A stretch of 64,000 nt of DNA from Pegethrix bostrychoides GSE-TBD4-15B (GTDB lineage: Bacteria; Cyanobacteriota; Cyanobacteriia; Elainellales; Elainellaceae), in assembly GCA_019359155.1 (NCBI GenBank), contig JAHHHV010000070.1:82567-146566 (forward strand). The letters are read 5' to 3'. A model generated the notes under the pieces. The model saw nothing but the letters and a program-made list of their open reading frames with translations. It did no database searches and was not told where the DNA came from. The number at the start of each line of letters is the position of its first letter. Within the stretch, counting starts at the first letter, position 1. This document shows, piece by piece, positions 52,762 through 61,257 of this stretch. Position numbers and translations under genes: made by a program.

Positions 52762-52959
52762 TCAGTCAATCTGTGCAATCCGAAATCCCATCTGGCATTC
52801 ATACTGCACGGGCTGGTTCGCTTCTGCTTGACGTAAGGCTCGACCACACCGCAGCTTGCCTTGCTGCCAGCGGGGTTGGCCACTTTGATCAGCCATCAAA
52901 CAGCTTTGGCAGATCTGCTCGGTGGCAAGGAGCTGATTTTCCATCAGGACGACTAACAT
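52762..52959 (-). CDS. Small conserved cyanobacterial four-cysteine protein
   Basis: A 65-residue soluble protein with four cysteines (ICQSC, LRCGRAL, YECQMGF) and a conserved-looking core ENQLLATEQICQSCLMADQS. The spacing CxxC...C...C suggests a zinc or disulfide site. I recall close relatives in other cyanobacteria but no function. AGAGGTG lies 6-7 bases before the ATG at 52959. It is monocistronic, between Tic20 and a four-helix-bundle protein. A + strand frame over the same bases is a shadow. Confidence 0.75.
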   Translation of the reverse strand: MLVVLMENQLLATEQICQSCLMADQSGQPRWQQGKLRCGRALRQAEANQPVQYECQMGFRIAQID

Positions 52960-53091
52960 AGGACACCTCTGGCGCGAGCGCCAAGCCTGTTGATCTATTT
53001 TATGTTAGGGATTTCAGACATTCCAGTAAACGCTGCATAGCTTAACCTTCGCCAGCTCTAGCAGGGCTGTAGCTAGCTCACCTCTATTAGC

Positions 53092-53469
53092 TCATAGCTC
53101 GCCCAAGGGTGAAGTATCACCTGCATCAATCTTGAAAGTTCCAGCGCTTGTCAAACTGCCCAGGAGATAGATCAGCTCATCAATCTGGCGGAGCTCTGCC
53201 GATACATCTACATCAGCCAGCCGGGATTCTTGGAGCAGCTTCAGCCAGTAGCGCGTTTCGCGAGCTTCTTTGGCTGCGGTGAGTAAACTCTGCCGCACGG
53301 TCTGATCCCAGCCTGCTAGAGCCTCTTCGACGTTCACTCCGATGCCTGTGCCGCTCTTGAGCAACTGGCTAGAGAGAATCACCTCCTCACGAGCCTGTAA
53401 CTTTTTGTAAAGTCGGATCGTGCTTAAGGCAAATTCAAAGCTTTTCTTTTGGACTAAGCTTTCATCCAT
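53092..53469 (-). CDS. Four-helix bundle protein (S23/IVP family)
   Basis: A 125-residue all-helical protein related to the family encoded in intervening sequences of 23S rRNA genes and also found free in many genomes. Motifs: KKSFEFALSTIRLYKKL, LSSQLLKSGTGIGVNVEEA, FAAKEAR-like AAKEARETRYWLKLLQES. No rRNA gene is near, so it is a free-standing member. Function unknown; a nucleic-acid role is suspected for the family. The ATG at 53469 has only a weak ribosome site. Confidence 0.9.
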   Translation of the reverse strand: MDESLVQKKSFEFALSTIRLYKKLQAREEVILSSQLLKSGTGIGVNVEEALAGWDQTVRQSLLTAAKEARETRYWLKLLQESRLADVDVSAELRQIDELIYLLGSLTSAGTFKIDAGDTSPLGEL

Positions 53470-53528
53470 GCTGCCTCAGCAGAAGGTTGGCGGACTCTTG
53501 GGCATCAGGATTATGGGATAGCGGATTT

Positions 53529-54443
53529 TTAGGTCAAGGAGATGGCGCTTACCCAGTCTGAGTAATCAGGATCGCGGTTTTCGGTAATGGCAGCAATTTT
53601 GGCTTTGAGCTGAGCGGTGATCGGGCGCTCCGGCGACAGCTCGTAGTTTTCGATTTTACGGACGGGCGTAATCTTAGCTGCCGTGCCGCTGAGAAACACC
53701 TCGTCCGCAATCAGCAGCTCTGACTTGTCGAGCGCTCGCTCAACCACTGGAATGCCCAGATCGCGAGCCAGCGTCAGGATGCTGTCGCGGGTGATGCCTT
53801 CGAGGATATCCTGCTCAGGCCCCGGCGTAATTAGCTGACCGCGCCGCACGATAAAAATATTCATGCCGGAAGCCTCACAGATCTTGCCCTGCGAGTTGAG
53901 TAGAATTGCCTCATCAAAGCCCGACTCCACCGCTTCGGTTTTGGCCAGCGACGAGGTGATGTAAGCGCCGCTGATCTTGCCGCGCAGGGGCAGGCTGCGG
54001 TCTTCCTGTCGATGCCAGGAGCTAATCCGGCAGCTCACGCCCTCTGGTGAGAGGTAGTCGCCTAGCTCTAGGCCGTACACCAAAAAGTCTTTTTCGATAT
54101 TGTGCAGCCGGGGCGCAATTCCTAAATCAGAGGTGTAGACAAAAGGCCGAATGTAGAACGAAGTGGTCGGCTGGTTTTTCTTAACAAAATCGGTAATGAT
54201 CTGCTGAATTTTGGCAGCAGGCAGATCGAAATGCAGAAACCGAGCGCTGTCGCTCAGCCGCTGGCAGTGGCGATCGAGCCGAAACAGCAAAATTTGACTG
54301 GGGTTTTGAGGGTCAGGAATGCCGCGCAGCCCGCCAAAAGCGCCCGTGCCGTAGTGCAGCGCATGGGTTGCAACCGAAACTTTGGCCTGGTCAAACGGCA
54401 GAAACTGATTTTGCAAATAGGCAATCGGCAGAAAGTTATGCAT
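53529..54443 (-). CDS. ilvE: Branched-chain amino acid aminotransferase
   Basis: A fold-type IV PLP enzyme that transfers the amino group between glutamate and the 2-oxo acids of Val, Leu and Ile. Length 304 residues. The PLP lysine is Lys156 in LRGKISGAYITSSLAKTEA; GFDEAILLNSQGKICEASGMN and FLSGTAAKITPV are the other family signatures. The ATG at 54443 fits well. It is divergent from the PP2C gene with a 415-base gap. Confidence 0.95.
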   Translation of the reverse strand: MHNFLPIAYLQNQFLPFDQAKVSVATHALHYGTGAFGGLRGIPDPQNPSQILLFRLDRHCQRLSDSARFLHFDLPAAKIQQIITDFVKKNQPTTSFYIRPFVYTSDLGIAPRLHNIEKDFLVYGLELGDYLSPEGVSCRISSWHRQEDRSLPLRGKISGAYITSSLAKTEAVESGFDEAILLNSQGKICEASGMNIFIVRRGQLITPGPEQDILEGITRDSILTLARDLGIPVVERALDKSELLIADEVFLSGTAAKITPVRKIENYELSPERPITAQLKAKIAAITENRDPDYSDWVSAISLT

Positions 54444-54858
54444 CGTAAGCGACCTCTTATCAAGCTTTGATCAAGCTCTGAATAGATTGATAGACCCGTC
54501 AGCAGACGACTCAGCCGACCAGTCAGAATTTCTAGCATTATCACATGATCACTTGATTCCATCACGCAGGGATGGCTCAGGTCGAGGTAAATTCTAAAAT
54601 TCTATGAAACTGTGGCTAAAAACTGTGGCTATGAGCTGAGGAAATATCCATGCGTTTGAGCGAGGGCAAGCAGCATCCACAGACCGCAGAGCGATTGGGA
54701 TAGCCTAAGCTAAAACTTGGGTACTTTTACAGTGGCTCTTACAGCAGCTTTACAAATGGCAGCTTTACAAATAGCAGCTTTATAAACTCTAGCCTTACAA
54801 GCTTTCAGCGTTATTGAGCCTCACCCGCCCCACTCCCGTCTCTCTCACAGCAAGCAGC
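54444..54858. other. 415-base divergent region upstream of ilvE and the PP2C gene
   Basis: It holds a palindromic CATGATCACTTGAT region near 54543-54556 and the 15-bp triplication 54744-54788. It should carry two promoters. No gene or known RNA is recognised. Confidence 0.45.
54744..54788. repeat. 15-bp tandem triplication upstream of the PP2C gene
   Basis: GCAGCTTTACAAATG, GCAGCTTTACAAATA and GCAGCTTTATAAACT in direct succession, 71 bases before the start codon. The third copy creates TATAAA, which could act as a -10 element. Confidence 0.9.
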
Positions 54859-56547
54859 ATGACAGAATTCGAGACCGCTCAGCTCAAACTCATGGTGGTG
54901 GATGATGAGGCTGATAACCTAGATCTGCTCTACCGCACGTTCCGGCGCGACTTTCAGGTGTTTAAAGCCGAAAGTGGTTCTAAGGCACTGCAAGTCCTAG
55001 AAGATCAAGGAGAGATGGCGGTGATCATTTCAGACCAGCGGATGCCGCGCATGAACGGCACTGAATTTCTCAGCCGCACCGTCGAGCGCTTTCCAGACAC
55101 AATTCGGATCTTACTGACGGGCTACACAGACGTTGAGGATCTCGTCGGGGCAATCAATGCGGGACAGGTTTTTAAGTACATTACCAAGCCCTGGAACCCC
55201 AAAGACTTGAAGGCAACGGTGACGCAAGCCTCAGAAACTTACCGGGTGGTGAAGCAGCGCACCAGTCAGTTGCATCGGGCGCTGCGGCGGGAGTCAATCT
55301 TTAACACTGTCAATGGGGCAATTCGCGCCTCGGTCGACTACCGCAATATTTTGCAAGCCGTCGTGCAGACGGTCAGCCAGTGCTTTGCGGCTGATAGGGG
55401 CTGGCTCTGGTCGGTTGAAGATGTTGCAGCCCATCAGCCCTATCGGCCTTCGTGTCAGCTGTCTAATCAAGTCTTGGCCTATTCAGCTTCAGCTAGCCCA
55501 GATCCAATTAACCCAGATCCAGCTAGCCAAACTCCAGCCAGCCCCCTACTTCCAGCGCTAGAGAGGCTGATGCCGCTGTTGCAGTCACAGCCAGCGCCGC
55601 CTATCTCAAAGCTCAGCGATGGCCAGATTTTGCTGTCGCTCACCTACCAGCAGCAGCCGTTAGCCTTGCTCATGCTCTGCCGCCAGCTCGCCTGGAGTGA
55701 CGAAGAGATAGAGCTCATTGCGGCAGTGGCTGATCAAGCAGCGCTGGCAATGTCGCAGGCCAGACTATACCAGCGCATCCAAGATCAGAGCGAGCAGATG
55801 CGATCTGAGCTAGCGGTAGCGCGACAGATTCAGACTTATCTGCTGCGCCAGAGCCTGCCTGCCTCCGAGCAGGTCAAAATTCAGGCGCATTGCTTCCCGG
55901 CGCAAGAGGTCGGCGGTGATTTTTTCGAGACCTATGCTCATCCGCAGGGCGATATCTGGCTGGCGGTCGGCGATGTTTCTGGCAAGGGCGTGCCTGCCGC
56001 GCTGTTTATGGCCAGCGCCCTGTCGCTATTGCGTCGAGAGCTATCCCAAGAGTCGCCTCCGGCAGCAAATCGGGTGCTGCAAAACCTGAATGCCAGCCTC
56101 TATGACAACCTCTGCGACAGCAATCGGTTTATCACGATGGCGCTAGCCTGCTACAGTCCGGCTAGCCAGAGGCTGACCTACGCCAACGCTGGACATCTCT
56201 ACCCGATGGTCTGGAACAGCCGCGCGCTGACAGATGCCCCCACCTATCTCAAGACCAGAGGCGTGCCGCTGGGGATTTTGCCGATCTGGACAGCAGAGGT
56301 GGGGCAACTGCCGCTGGGTTCTGGAGAGGCGCTGCTGCTGCTGAGCGACGGGATCACAGAGGCTACAAAGCTGGAGCCGGCGGCGGCGGCATCTACGATG
56401 CTACATCAGTCTGGACTCTGGGAGCTGATACGGCAGCAGTTGGCCACCGGGCAGGCGCTTGATCTGGAGGCTTTGCTCTCAGAGATTCAGGCGCAAACCC
56501 AGGCTCAGGAAGACGACCAAACTATTCTTTCGTTAGAGGTTCTGTAG
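54859..56547 (+). CDS. Receiver-GAF-PP2C (SpoIIE/RsbU-type) phosphatase
   Basis: A 562-residue cytoplasmic response regulator with a phosphatase output. The receiver has acidic residues in VVDDEAD, the phosphorylated Asp59 (VIISDQRMPRMNG), LLTGYTD and the lysine Lys110 (YITKPW). A coiled coil leads to a GAF-like domain (ANGAIRAS..RNILQAVVQTVS region), interrupted by an Asp/Pro/Ser linker with short repeats, and a SpoIIE-type PP2C domain (HCFPAQEVGGDFFETY, VGDVSGKGVPAALFMA, LLLLSDGITEAT). It should dephosphorylate an anti-sigma-antagonist protein. The ATG at 54859 is favoured over a TTG at 54814. An RsbW-like kinase gene follows after 4 bases. Confidence 0.93.
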   Translation: MTEFETAQLKLMVVDDEADNLDLLYRTFRRDFQVFKAESGSKALQVLEDQGEMAVIISDQRMPRMNGTEFLSRTVERFPDTIRILLTGYTDVEDLVGAINAGQVFKYITKPWNPKDLKATVTQASETYRVVKQRTSQLHRALRRESIFNTVNGAIRASVDYRNILQAVVQTVSQCFAADRGWLWSVEDVAAHQPYRPSCQLSNQVLAYSASASPDPINPDPASQTPASPLLPALERLMPLLQSQPAPPISKLSDGQILLSLTYQQQPLALLMLCRQLAWSDEEIELIAAVADQAALAMSQARLYQRIQDQSEQMRSELAVARQIQTYLLRQSLPASEQVKIQAHCFPAQEVGGDFFETYAHPQGDIWLAVGDVSGKGVPAALFMASALSLLRRELSQESPPAANRVLQNLNASLYDNLCDSNRFITMALACYSPASQRLTYANAGHLYPMVWNSRALTDAPTYLKTRGVPLGILPIWTAEVGQLPLGSGEALLLLSDGITEATKLEPAAAASTMLHQSGLWELIRQQLATGQALDLEALLSEIQAQTQAQEDDQTILSLEVL

Positions 56548-56551
56548 ACCC

Positions 56552-56983
56552 ATGAGAACTGAGCTGCATGTGCCCAGCGACCTGCAATATATCGGCGTGG
56601 TCGAAGCCTGGCTGCTGGGATCTCTAGAGGTGGCGCTGAACCAATCTGACCAAGTAGACTGGTCGCGGCAGTCTAGTCGCCTGCGGCTGGTGCTGGTTGA
56701 GGCCTATTCCAACGTGGTGCGACATGCCCACCGCGACCAGCCAAATCTGCCAGTTTTGCTGAAGCTGGAGCTAAAAGATCGCGATCTGCATCTGGAGATC
56801 TGGGATCAAGGCGCAGGCTTCGATCTCGATGAGTATCGCTCCCCTGTCCCTGAAGAGCATCAAGAGGGTGGCTACGGCTGGCTGATTTTGACTCGGCTGA
56901 TGGATAAAGTGGAGTATCACCTGCAAGTGAATGGCCAGAACTGTCTGCGGATGGAGGCGAAGCTGGCGAAGCCTGAAGCTTGA
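56552..56983 (+). CDS. RsbW/SpoIIAB-type serine kinase (HATPase_c_2)
   Basis: A 143-residue GHKL ATPase of the anti-sigma kinase family. The N box is VLVEAYSNVVRHAHR, G1 is LEIWDQGAGFDLDE, and GGYGWLILTRLMDKVEY corresponds to the G2 helix. It starts 4 bases after the phosphatase gene, so the two are certainly one operon and probably act on the same antagonist protein. No STAS-domain antagonist or sigma factor is encoded nearby. The stop codon is in a 14-bp repeat (56977-57018). Confidence 0.92.
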   Translation: MRTELHVPSDLQYIGVVEAWLLGSLEVALNQSDQVDWSRQSSRLRLVLVEAYSNVVRHAHRDQPNLPVLLKLELKDRDLHLEIWDQGAGFDLDEYRSPVPEEHQEGGYGWLILTRLMDKVEYHLQVNGQNCLRMEAKLAKPEA

Positions 56984-57018
56984 ACTAGAGAGCTTGAGCT
57001 AGAGAGCTTGGGCTAGAT
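56977..57018. repeat. 14-bp tandem triplication over the RsbW-like stop codon
   Basis: AGCTTGAACTAGAG, AGCTTGAGCTAGAG and AGCTTGGGCTAGAT follow directly. The TGA stop of the kinase gene lies in the first unit and further in-frame stops were made by the copies. Confidence 0.9.
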
Positions 57019-57022
57019 TACT

Positions 57023-57223
57023 CTAGCTGCTGAGCCGCTCAATTAGCTCACGCGATTCCTGCCGAACTCGACCCGTCATGGCTGCCTGCTGAAGCCGCAT
57101 AAAGGCCATGATTTCCTCTGGCTCGTTTTTAACTTGCAGCAAGGCGCGTAGCTGCTCTTCAGCCGCCAAGCTCAAATAGCCTGCCTCAATCGCCTGTCCA
57201 ACCAGATCTCGGATGCGTCCCAT
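57023..57223 (-). CDS. Small conserved helical protein
   Basis: A 66-residue soluble helical protein (GQAIEAGYLSLAAEEQLRAL, EEIMAFMRLQQAAMTGRV). I recall similar short cyanobacterial proteins without assigned function. The start is well supported: GAGGG lies about 6 bases before the ATG at 57223. It converges with the RsbW-like gene. No membrane segment or signal peptide. Confidence 0.75.
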   Translation of the reverse strand: MGRIRDLVGQAIEAGYLSLAAEEQLRALLQVKNEPEEIMAFMRLQQAAMTGRVRQESRELIERLSS

Positions 57224-57448
57224 TGTCTTTCCCTCACAATATGCAAACTGCTAGTCGCCATACCCAGTGCTGCTCTAGATGCTCTAAATCTTATGCGCTG
57301 ATCTAGATCACTACTACTGACCATTACCTACAACAGAAGTTCCAGAAATTCAGGATTAACGGAGCGCAAACTAGAAGCTAATTTGAGAGCTAATTTGAGC
57401 CGGGGTAAGATTTGACCTTTCCAAAACAGAGGCTAGATTTGAGATAGA

Positions 57449-57478
57449 TTTAGCGTCTGATTGTTTAGCGTCTGATTG
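57449..57478. repeat. 15-bp tandem duplication
   Basis: Two identical copies of TTTAGCGTCTGATTG in the leader of the 235-residue membrane-anchored protein gene. Confidence 0.92.
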
Positions 57479-57492
57479 GCGTGCGGCTCGGC

Positions 57493-57528
57493 GATTCATC
57501 AGGTGATTCATCAGGTGCCCCATCAGGT
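57493..57528. repeat. 12-bp tandem triplication next to a start codon
   Basis: GATTCATCAGGT twice and GCCCCATCAGGT once, ending eight bases before the ATG at 57537. Each copy ends in CAGGT, so the repeat supplies and may vary the AGGT ribosome site of the gene. Confidence 0.92.
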
Positions 57529-57536
57529 AATTACTC

Positions 57537-58244
57537 ATGTGGCTGATTGTTCTGATCGCTTTGATAGGTTTGATTTGGTTTCTCTTCGGTCAACCTGTGA
57601 TTTGCGGCTCCCAATCGGCAGCCCGACGGCTGAGGCAACCCGGATTGAGATCTGCTAGGCCGCTTCAGATCGGAGATGTTGTTGAGGTTAGAGATATGCA
57701 TCCAGTTGACCAGAAGCTGCCTCTGGGCAATCTGGGCATCCTGGTTGAGCCAAAGCACGTGATTTTCCCGACGCTGACTTCGAGCGATCAGGTGCGCTAT
57801 GTCGATCGCTATTACGACCTAGCCCAAATCCAGCGAGCTGCGCCCTCCAACAGTCTTCAGCGCCGAAAAATTGAGCTTTTAGCACCGATCATCGAAGAGC
57901 ATCTTGAACTGGAGCCAGAGGTGAAGCGGATTGAAAAGCTTCAGCGGCGGCTAGAAGAACTTCAGCGGTTAGCAGACAGTTCCGAAACCTTTATTCAGAC
58001 CAGCCAGACGTTGAGACAGCGGCTAAGTGATCTCACCGACTGGCTGAACGAGGCAGCGCAAATTCAACAGTCTACGCTCAGCTACCTTCGGGATATGCTG
58101 ATTGCCAACGAGTTAGATATCTTGGCTCCAGAGCTAGGCAGCTTCTCGCCCCAGCTCAAAGCCCAATATCGCAGTCTGCGCGGGCAGTATCAGGAGCTGC
58201 AAGACGAGGCAGAACTCGACTTCCCGAATCTGCCTCAGCGCTAG
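57537..58244 (+). CDS. Membrane-anchored coiled-coil protein, unknown function
   Basis: A 235-residue protein with an N-terminal membrane helix (MWLIVLIALIGLIWFLFG), a beta-rich part (RPLQIGDVVEVRDMHPVDQK, LGILVEPKHVIFP) and a long helical coiled coil from about 105 to 235 (RIEKLQRRLEELQRLADSSE). The anchor probably faces the cytoplasm with the bulk of the protein. I do not recognise the family. Its leader carries two tandem repeats; the ATG at 57537 is the natural start. It converges with opcA. Confidence 0.75.
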   Translation: MWLIVLIALIGLIWFLFGQPVICGSQSAARRLRQPGLRSARPLQIGDVVEVRDMHPVDQKLPLGNLGILVEPKHVIFPTLTSSDQVRYVDRYYDLAQIQRAAPSNSLQRRKIELLAPIIEEHLELEPEVKRIEKLQRRLEELQRLADSSETFIQTSQTLRQRLSDLTDWLNEAAQIQQSTLSYLRDMLIANELDILAPELGSFSPQLKAQYRSLRGQYQELQDEAELDFPNLPQR

Positions 58245-58263
58245 CACCTGGATGTTTCGAGCG

Positions 58264-59604
58264 CTAAGCCTGACGCAACTTTAGCATCTGCGCCACCAGC
58301 GCCATGCTCTCTTCATACAGCACGTCGCGCCCCCAGCGCTGGAGCTGCTGGCTCATCAGAAATTCGGCCTTTTGGTCAGCAGTGGCCGTTACCTGCTCAG
58401 TTTTGGCGATTTGAGCGCCACCTTTGGCCTCCATCCGCATACAGCCGGTGGTTTCGGAGCAGATAATCGTGTTGCAGTCGGCCTTGGGATTGCTGGTGGT
58501 GAGGCTGATACCAATCAGGTCGCCAATAATTTCGCCCGGATCGCCAATCGGCACGCCCGCGAGTTCAGCCTTGATCGTCTGCTGGTTGGGGCCCTTCAGT
58601 TCGATATGGATCAGGTCATAGAGATCATGTGTTTCGCTGTAGGAGACGGGCTGCCACTCCAGGCGACTCGCCAGCCAGCCCAGGAACATCAGCGCCTGCG
58701 CCGGATTGCCCTTTTCGTAGTCAATGGTAACCTGGTCGATGTCCTGGATATATTCACGGCGCTCTGGCGGGTCAAACGAGGCGGCGGTTAGCTCCTGCCA
58801 TGCGCTGAAGCGGTGCCAGTTGAGGTCGGCCACATAGGTTTCGGCCTCAATGAGCTCCACCATTTTCAAAAACTCGCCTTCAGGATCGCTGTAGTAAGAC
58901 GAGTCGAGGATGATGCAGCGGCAGCAGTCCACCATTTTTTTGAACAGCTCATGCTCCGGGTTGGGCGTGGCTTTCCACCAGACAAACTTGGGCAGTTCCG
59001 GCACCATCAGCGCCGCTACGGTATCGCCCACCCGATTCAGCGCGGCCTTCGTGCCCTTCAGCGTGATGTATTCGCAGCACATCAGGTTGTTGCTGGTTTT
59101 CTTGAGGATCGGGCAGTAGGCCGATACCTGCGCCGTCACGCCTTGGTCTTCTTCAAAGGTGGGGGTGAGCGTAATGATTCGGCAGGGATTTTGCGTCGAA
59201 ATTGCGTCGGCGACGCTGGAGCCACGATGGTCTTCGTTGGTCATCTTGGCCTGCTCAGGCGGCAGCTTGGCATACTCTTCGCGCAGCTTGTTCAGCGTCG
59301 CCGGATCAACCCGTCCCGTGATCGTCAGGCCATAGGCAGCTTGAGCAGCCTTGACAGCCTCTTTCATTTGCGAGCCATTCACGCCTTCGATCGCGCCTTT
59401 GTAGAAGCCGAGAATTGCCAGGAGCTGCTGGAACTCTTCCGGCTCATAGATCACCATGCTAAAGGTGGCGGCTCGCGTCGCAGTTGGAGTGACGGGCGTG
59501 GCGTTGTCGCCAATCTGACTCTGCCAGATCTGCGCCAACTCGGCTTCAATTTCGTTAACCGAAATGTCTTTAGGCTTTTGCAGCGTTACAAAAGAAGTGC
59601 TCAT
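58264..59604 (-). CDS. opcA: Glucose-6-phosphate dehydrogenase assembly protein OpcA
   Basis: The redox-responsive activator of cyanobacterial glucose-6-phosphate dehydrogenase, 446 residues. Near residues 55-110 it has a peptidoglycan-binding-like helical module (QLLAILGFYKGAIEGVNG, KAAQAAYGLTITGRVDP). The following OpcA domain has MVPELPKFVWWK and HRFSAWQELTAASFDPPER, and cysteine pairs (MCCEYITLKG, CCRCIILDSS, CNTIICSETTGC) consistent with thioredoxin control. It is the last gene of fbp-zwf-opcA (58 bases after zwf), the standard cyanobacterial order. ATG at 59604. Confidence 0.95.
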   Translation of the reverse strand: MSTSFVTLQKPKDISVNEIEAELAQIWQSQIGDNATPVTPTATRAATFSMVIYEPEEFQQLLAILGFYKGAIEGVNGSQMKEAVKAAQAAYGLTITGRVDPATLNKLREEYAKLPPEQAKMTNEDHRGSSVADAISTQNPCRIITLTPTFEEDQGVTAQVSAYCPILKKTSNNLMCCEYITLKGTKAALNRVGDTVAALMVPELPKFVWWKATPNPEHELFKKMVDCCRCIILDSSYYSDPEGEFLKMVELIEAETYVADLNWHRFSAWQELTAASFDPPERREYIQDIDQVTIDYEKGNPAQALMFLGWLASRLEWQPVSYSETHDLYDLIHIELKGPNQQTIKAELAGVPIGDPGEIIGDLIGISLTTSNPKADCNTIICSETTGCMRMEAKGGAQIAKTEQVTATADQKAEFLMSQQLQRWGRDVLYEESMALVAQMLKLRQA

Positions 59605-59662
59605 GGGTGGATAGTTAGAGTTAAATAGGGGTTAGCCAGATGATCTTGGTCGTGACGAGCCG

Positions 59663-61192
59663 TTAGAGTCTGCGCCAGCGCCGCCCTTCCTGATTGAGCA
59701 GCAGCTCTGATTCAATCGGCCCCCAGGTTCCCGCTTCGTAAAGCGGAATTGCGTCAGGCGGGGCAGGCGCATCCCAAACTTCCAGCACCGGAGCCAAAAT
59801 GCGCCAGGAGGCTTCCACTTCGTCGCCGCGCGTGAACAGGGTCTGATCACCCAACATACAGTCTACGAGCAGTCGGCTATAAGCTTCTGTATTCGGCTGA
59901 CCAAATGCGTTCTCATAGCTAAAGTCCATTTCTACCGAGCGGGTTCGCAGCGAGCTGCCGGGAGTCTTCACCTCCATCCGCATCGCGATGCCTTCATTGG
60001 GCTGGATCCGCAGCGCCAGCACGTTGCTGTTCATCTGCTTGGCGGCAGACTGGAACATCAAAAACGGCACGTCGCGAAACTGAATTGAAATTTCGCTCAC
60101 CTTTTTACTCATCCGCTTGCCGGTACGCAGATAAAACGGCACGCCCTTCCAGCGCCAGTTGTCCACCATTAGCTTCAGCCCTGCGTAGGTGGGCGTAGTC
60201 GAGTCGGAGCTGGCTCCTTCTTCTTGGCGATAGGCTGGGACAGGCTTGCCGTTCATCCAGCCTTCGGTGTACTGGCCGCGCACGGCAGAGAGGTGGAGCT
60301 GTTCGGGATCAAATAAATGGGTGGCTTGCAGCACTTTCACCTTTTCGTTGCGAATGCTGTCGGCATCGAGCGAGTTGGGCGCTTCCATGGCGGTGAGCGA
60401 AAAGAGCTGCATCAGATGGTTTTGCACCATGTCGCGCAGCGCTCCAGCAGTTTCGTAATATCCGGCTCGCCCTTCTAGACCCACCGTTTCGGCCACCGTA
60501 ATCTGCACGTGATCCACAAACTGGCGGTTCCAGAGCGGCTCAAAGATGGCGTTGGCAAACCGGAAGACCAGCAGGTTCTGCACGGTTTCTTTGCCGAGAT
60601 AGTGATCGATCCGGTAGATCTGCTCCTCCGCGCAGGTTTGATAGACGACGCGGTTCAACATCTGGGCAGAGCTGAGGTCTTTGCCAAACGGCTTTTCGAT
60701 GACCAGCCGCTGCTTGCGCGGATCTTCCAGCATTTGGGCGGCTCCGAGCTGCTGGATGGCCTCGCCAAAAAACCGGGGTGCGACCGAGAGATAAAAGACC
60801 CGGTTGCCGCGAGTGCCGCGCTGCGCGTCGAGTTCAGCCAAGAACGCCTTCAGCTTTTGGTAGCCTTCGGGGTTGTCAATATCGGCAGGGAAGTAAAACA
60901 ACCCTTTGGCAAACTCCTCCCAAATCGTCTCTTTCCGCAGACCGCCGCCGAACTCTTCGATGCCTTCGCGCATCTGCTCACGGAAGTAGTCATGGCTCCA
61001 TTCGCGGCGCGCCACGCCGACAATTGTGATTTCGGGCGGCAGACGGCGCTCCAGCTTCATCTGGTAAAGCGCGGGCACTAGCTTGCGCTGGGTCAGGTCG
61101 CCGGATGCGCCAAAAATCACCAGAATTTGCGGTTCTGGAATGCGGTCTTGCTGGAGTCCAGCGCGGAGGGGATTTTCGAGTAGTGTCACCAT
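59663..61192 (-). CDS. zwf: Glucose-6-phosphate 1-dehydrogenase
   Basis: Oxidises glucose-6-phosphate with NADP+ to 6-phosphogluconolactone, the entry of the oxidative pentose phosphate pathway used in the dark. Length 509 residues. NADP motif [21 protein letters not shown], catalytic region [20 protein letters not shown] and [13 protein letters not shown] are present. The protein begins [12 protein letters not shown], the expected cyanobacterial N-terminus. Between fbp (65 bases) and opcA (58 bases). Confidence 0.97.
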   Translation of the reverse strand: MVTLLENPLRAGLQQDRIPEPQILVIFGASGDLTQRKLVPALYQMKLERRLPPEITIVGVARREWSHDYFREQMREGIEEFGGGLRKETIWEEFAKGLFYFPADIDNPEGYQKLKAFLAELDAQRGTRGNRVFYLSVAPRFFGEAIQQLGAAQMLEDPRKQRLVIEKPFGKDLSSAQMLNRVVYQTCAEEQIYRIDHYLGKETVQNLLVFRFANAIFEPLWNRQFVDHVQITVAETVGLEGRAGYYETAGALRDMVQNHLMQLFSLTAMEAPNSLDADSIRNEKVKVLQATHLFDPEQLHLSAVRGQYTEGWMNGKPVPAYRQEEGASSDSTTPTYAGLKLMVDNWRWKGVPFYLRTGKRMSKKVSEISIQFRDVPFLMFQSAAKQMNSNVLALRIQPNEGIAMRMEVKTPGSSLRTRSVEMDFSYENAFGQPNTEAYSRLLVDCMLGDQTLFTRGDEVEASWRILAPVLEVWDAPAPPDAIPLYEAGTWGPIESELLLNQEGRRWRRL

Positions 61193-61257
61193 ATGCTGTA
61201 TCTGCTCTGCTTAGGGGGATAAGGGAAACTTTGAGAGGCGGCTTTTGCCACGCTGGA

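Larger units (their letters stand above)
57224..57536. other. 313-base divergent gap rich in short repeats
   Basis: Between two divergent small-protein genes. It contains two separate tandem repeats (57449-57478 and 57493-57528) immediately before the + strand gene. No gene or RNA is recognised. Confidence 0.5.
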
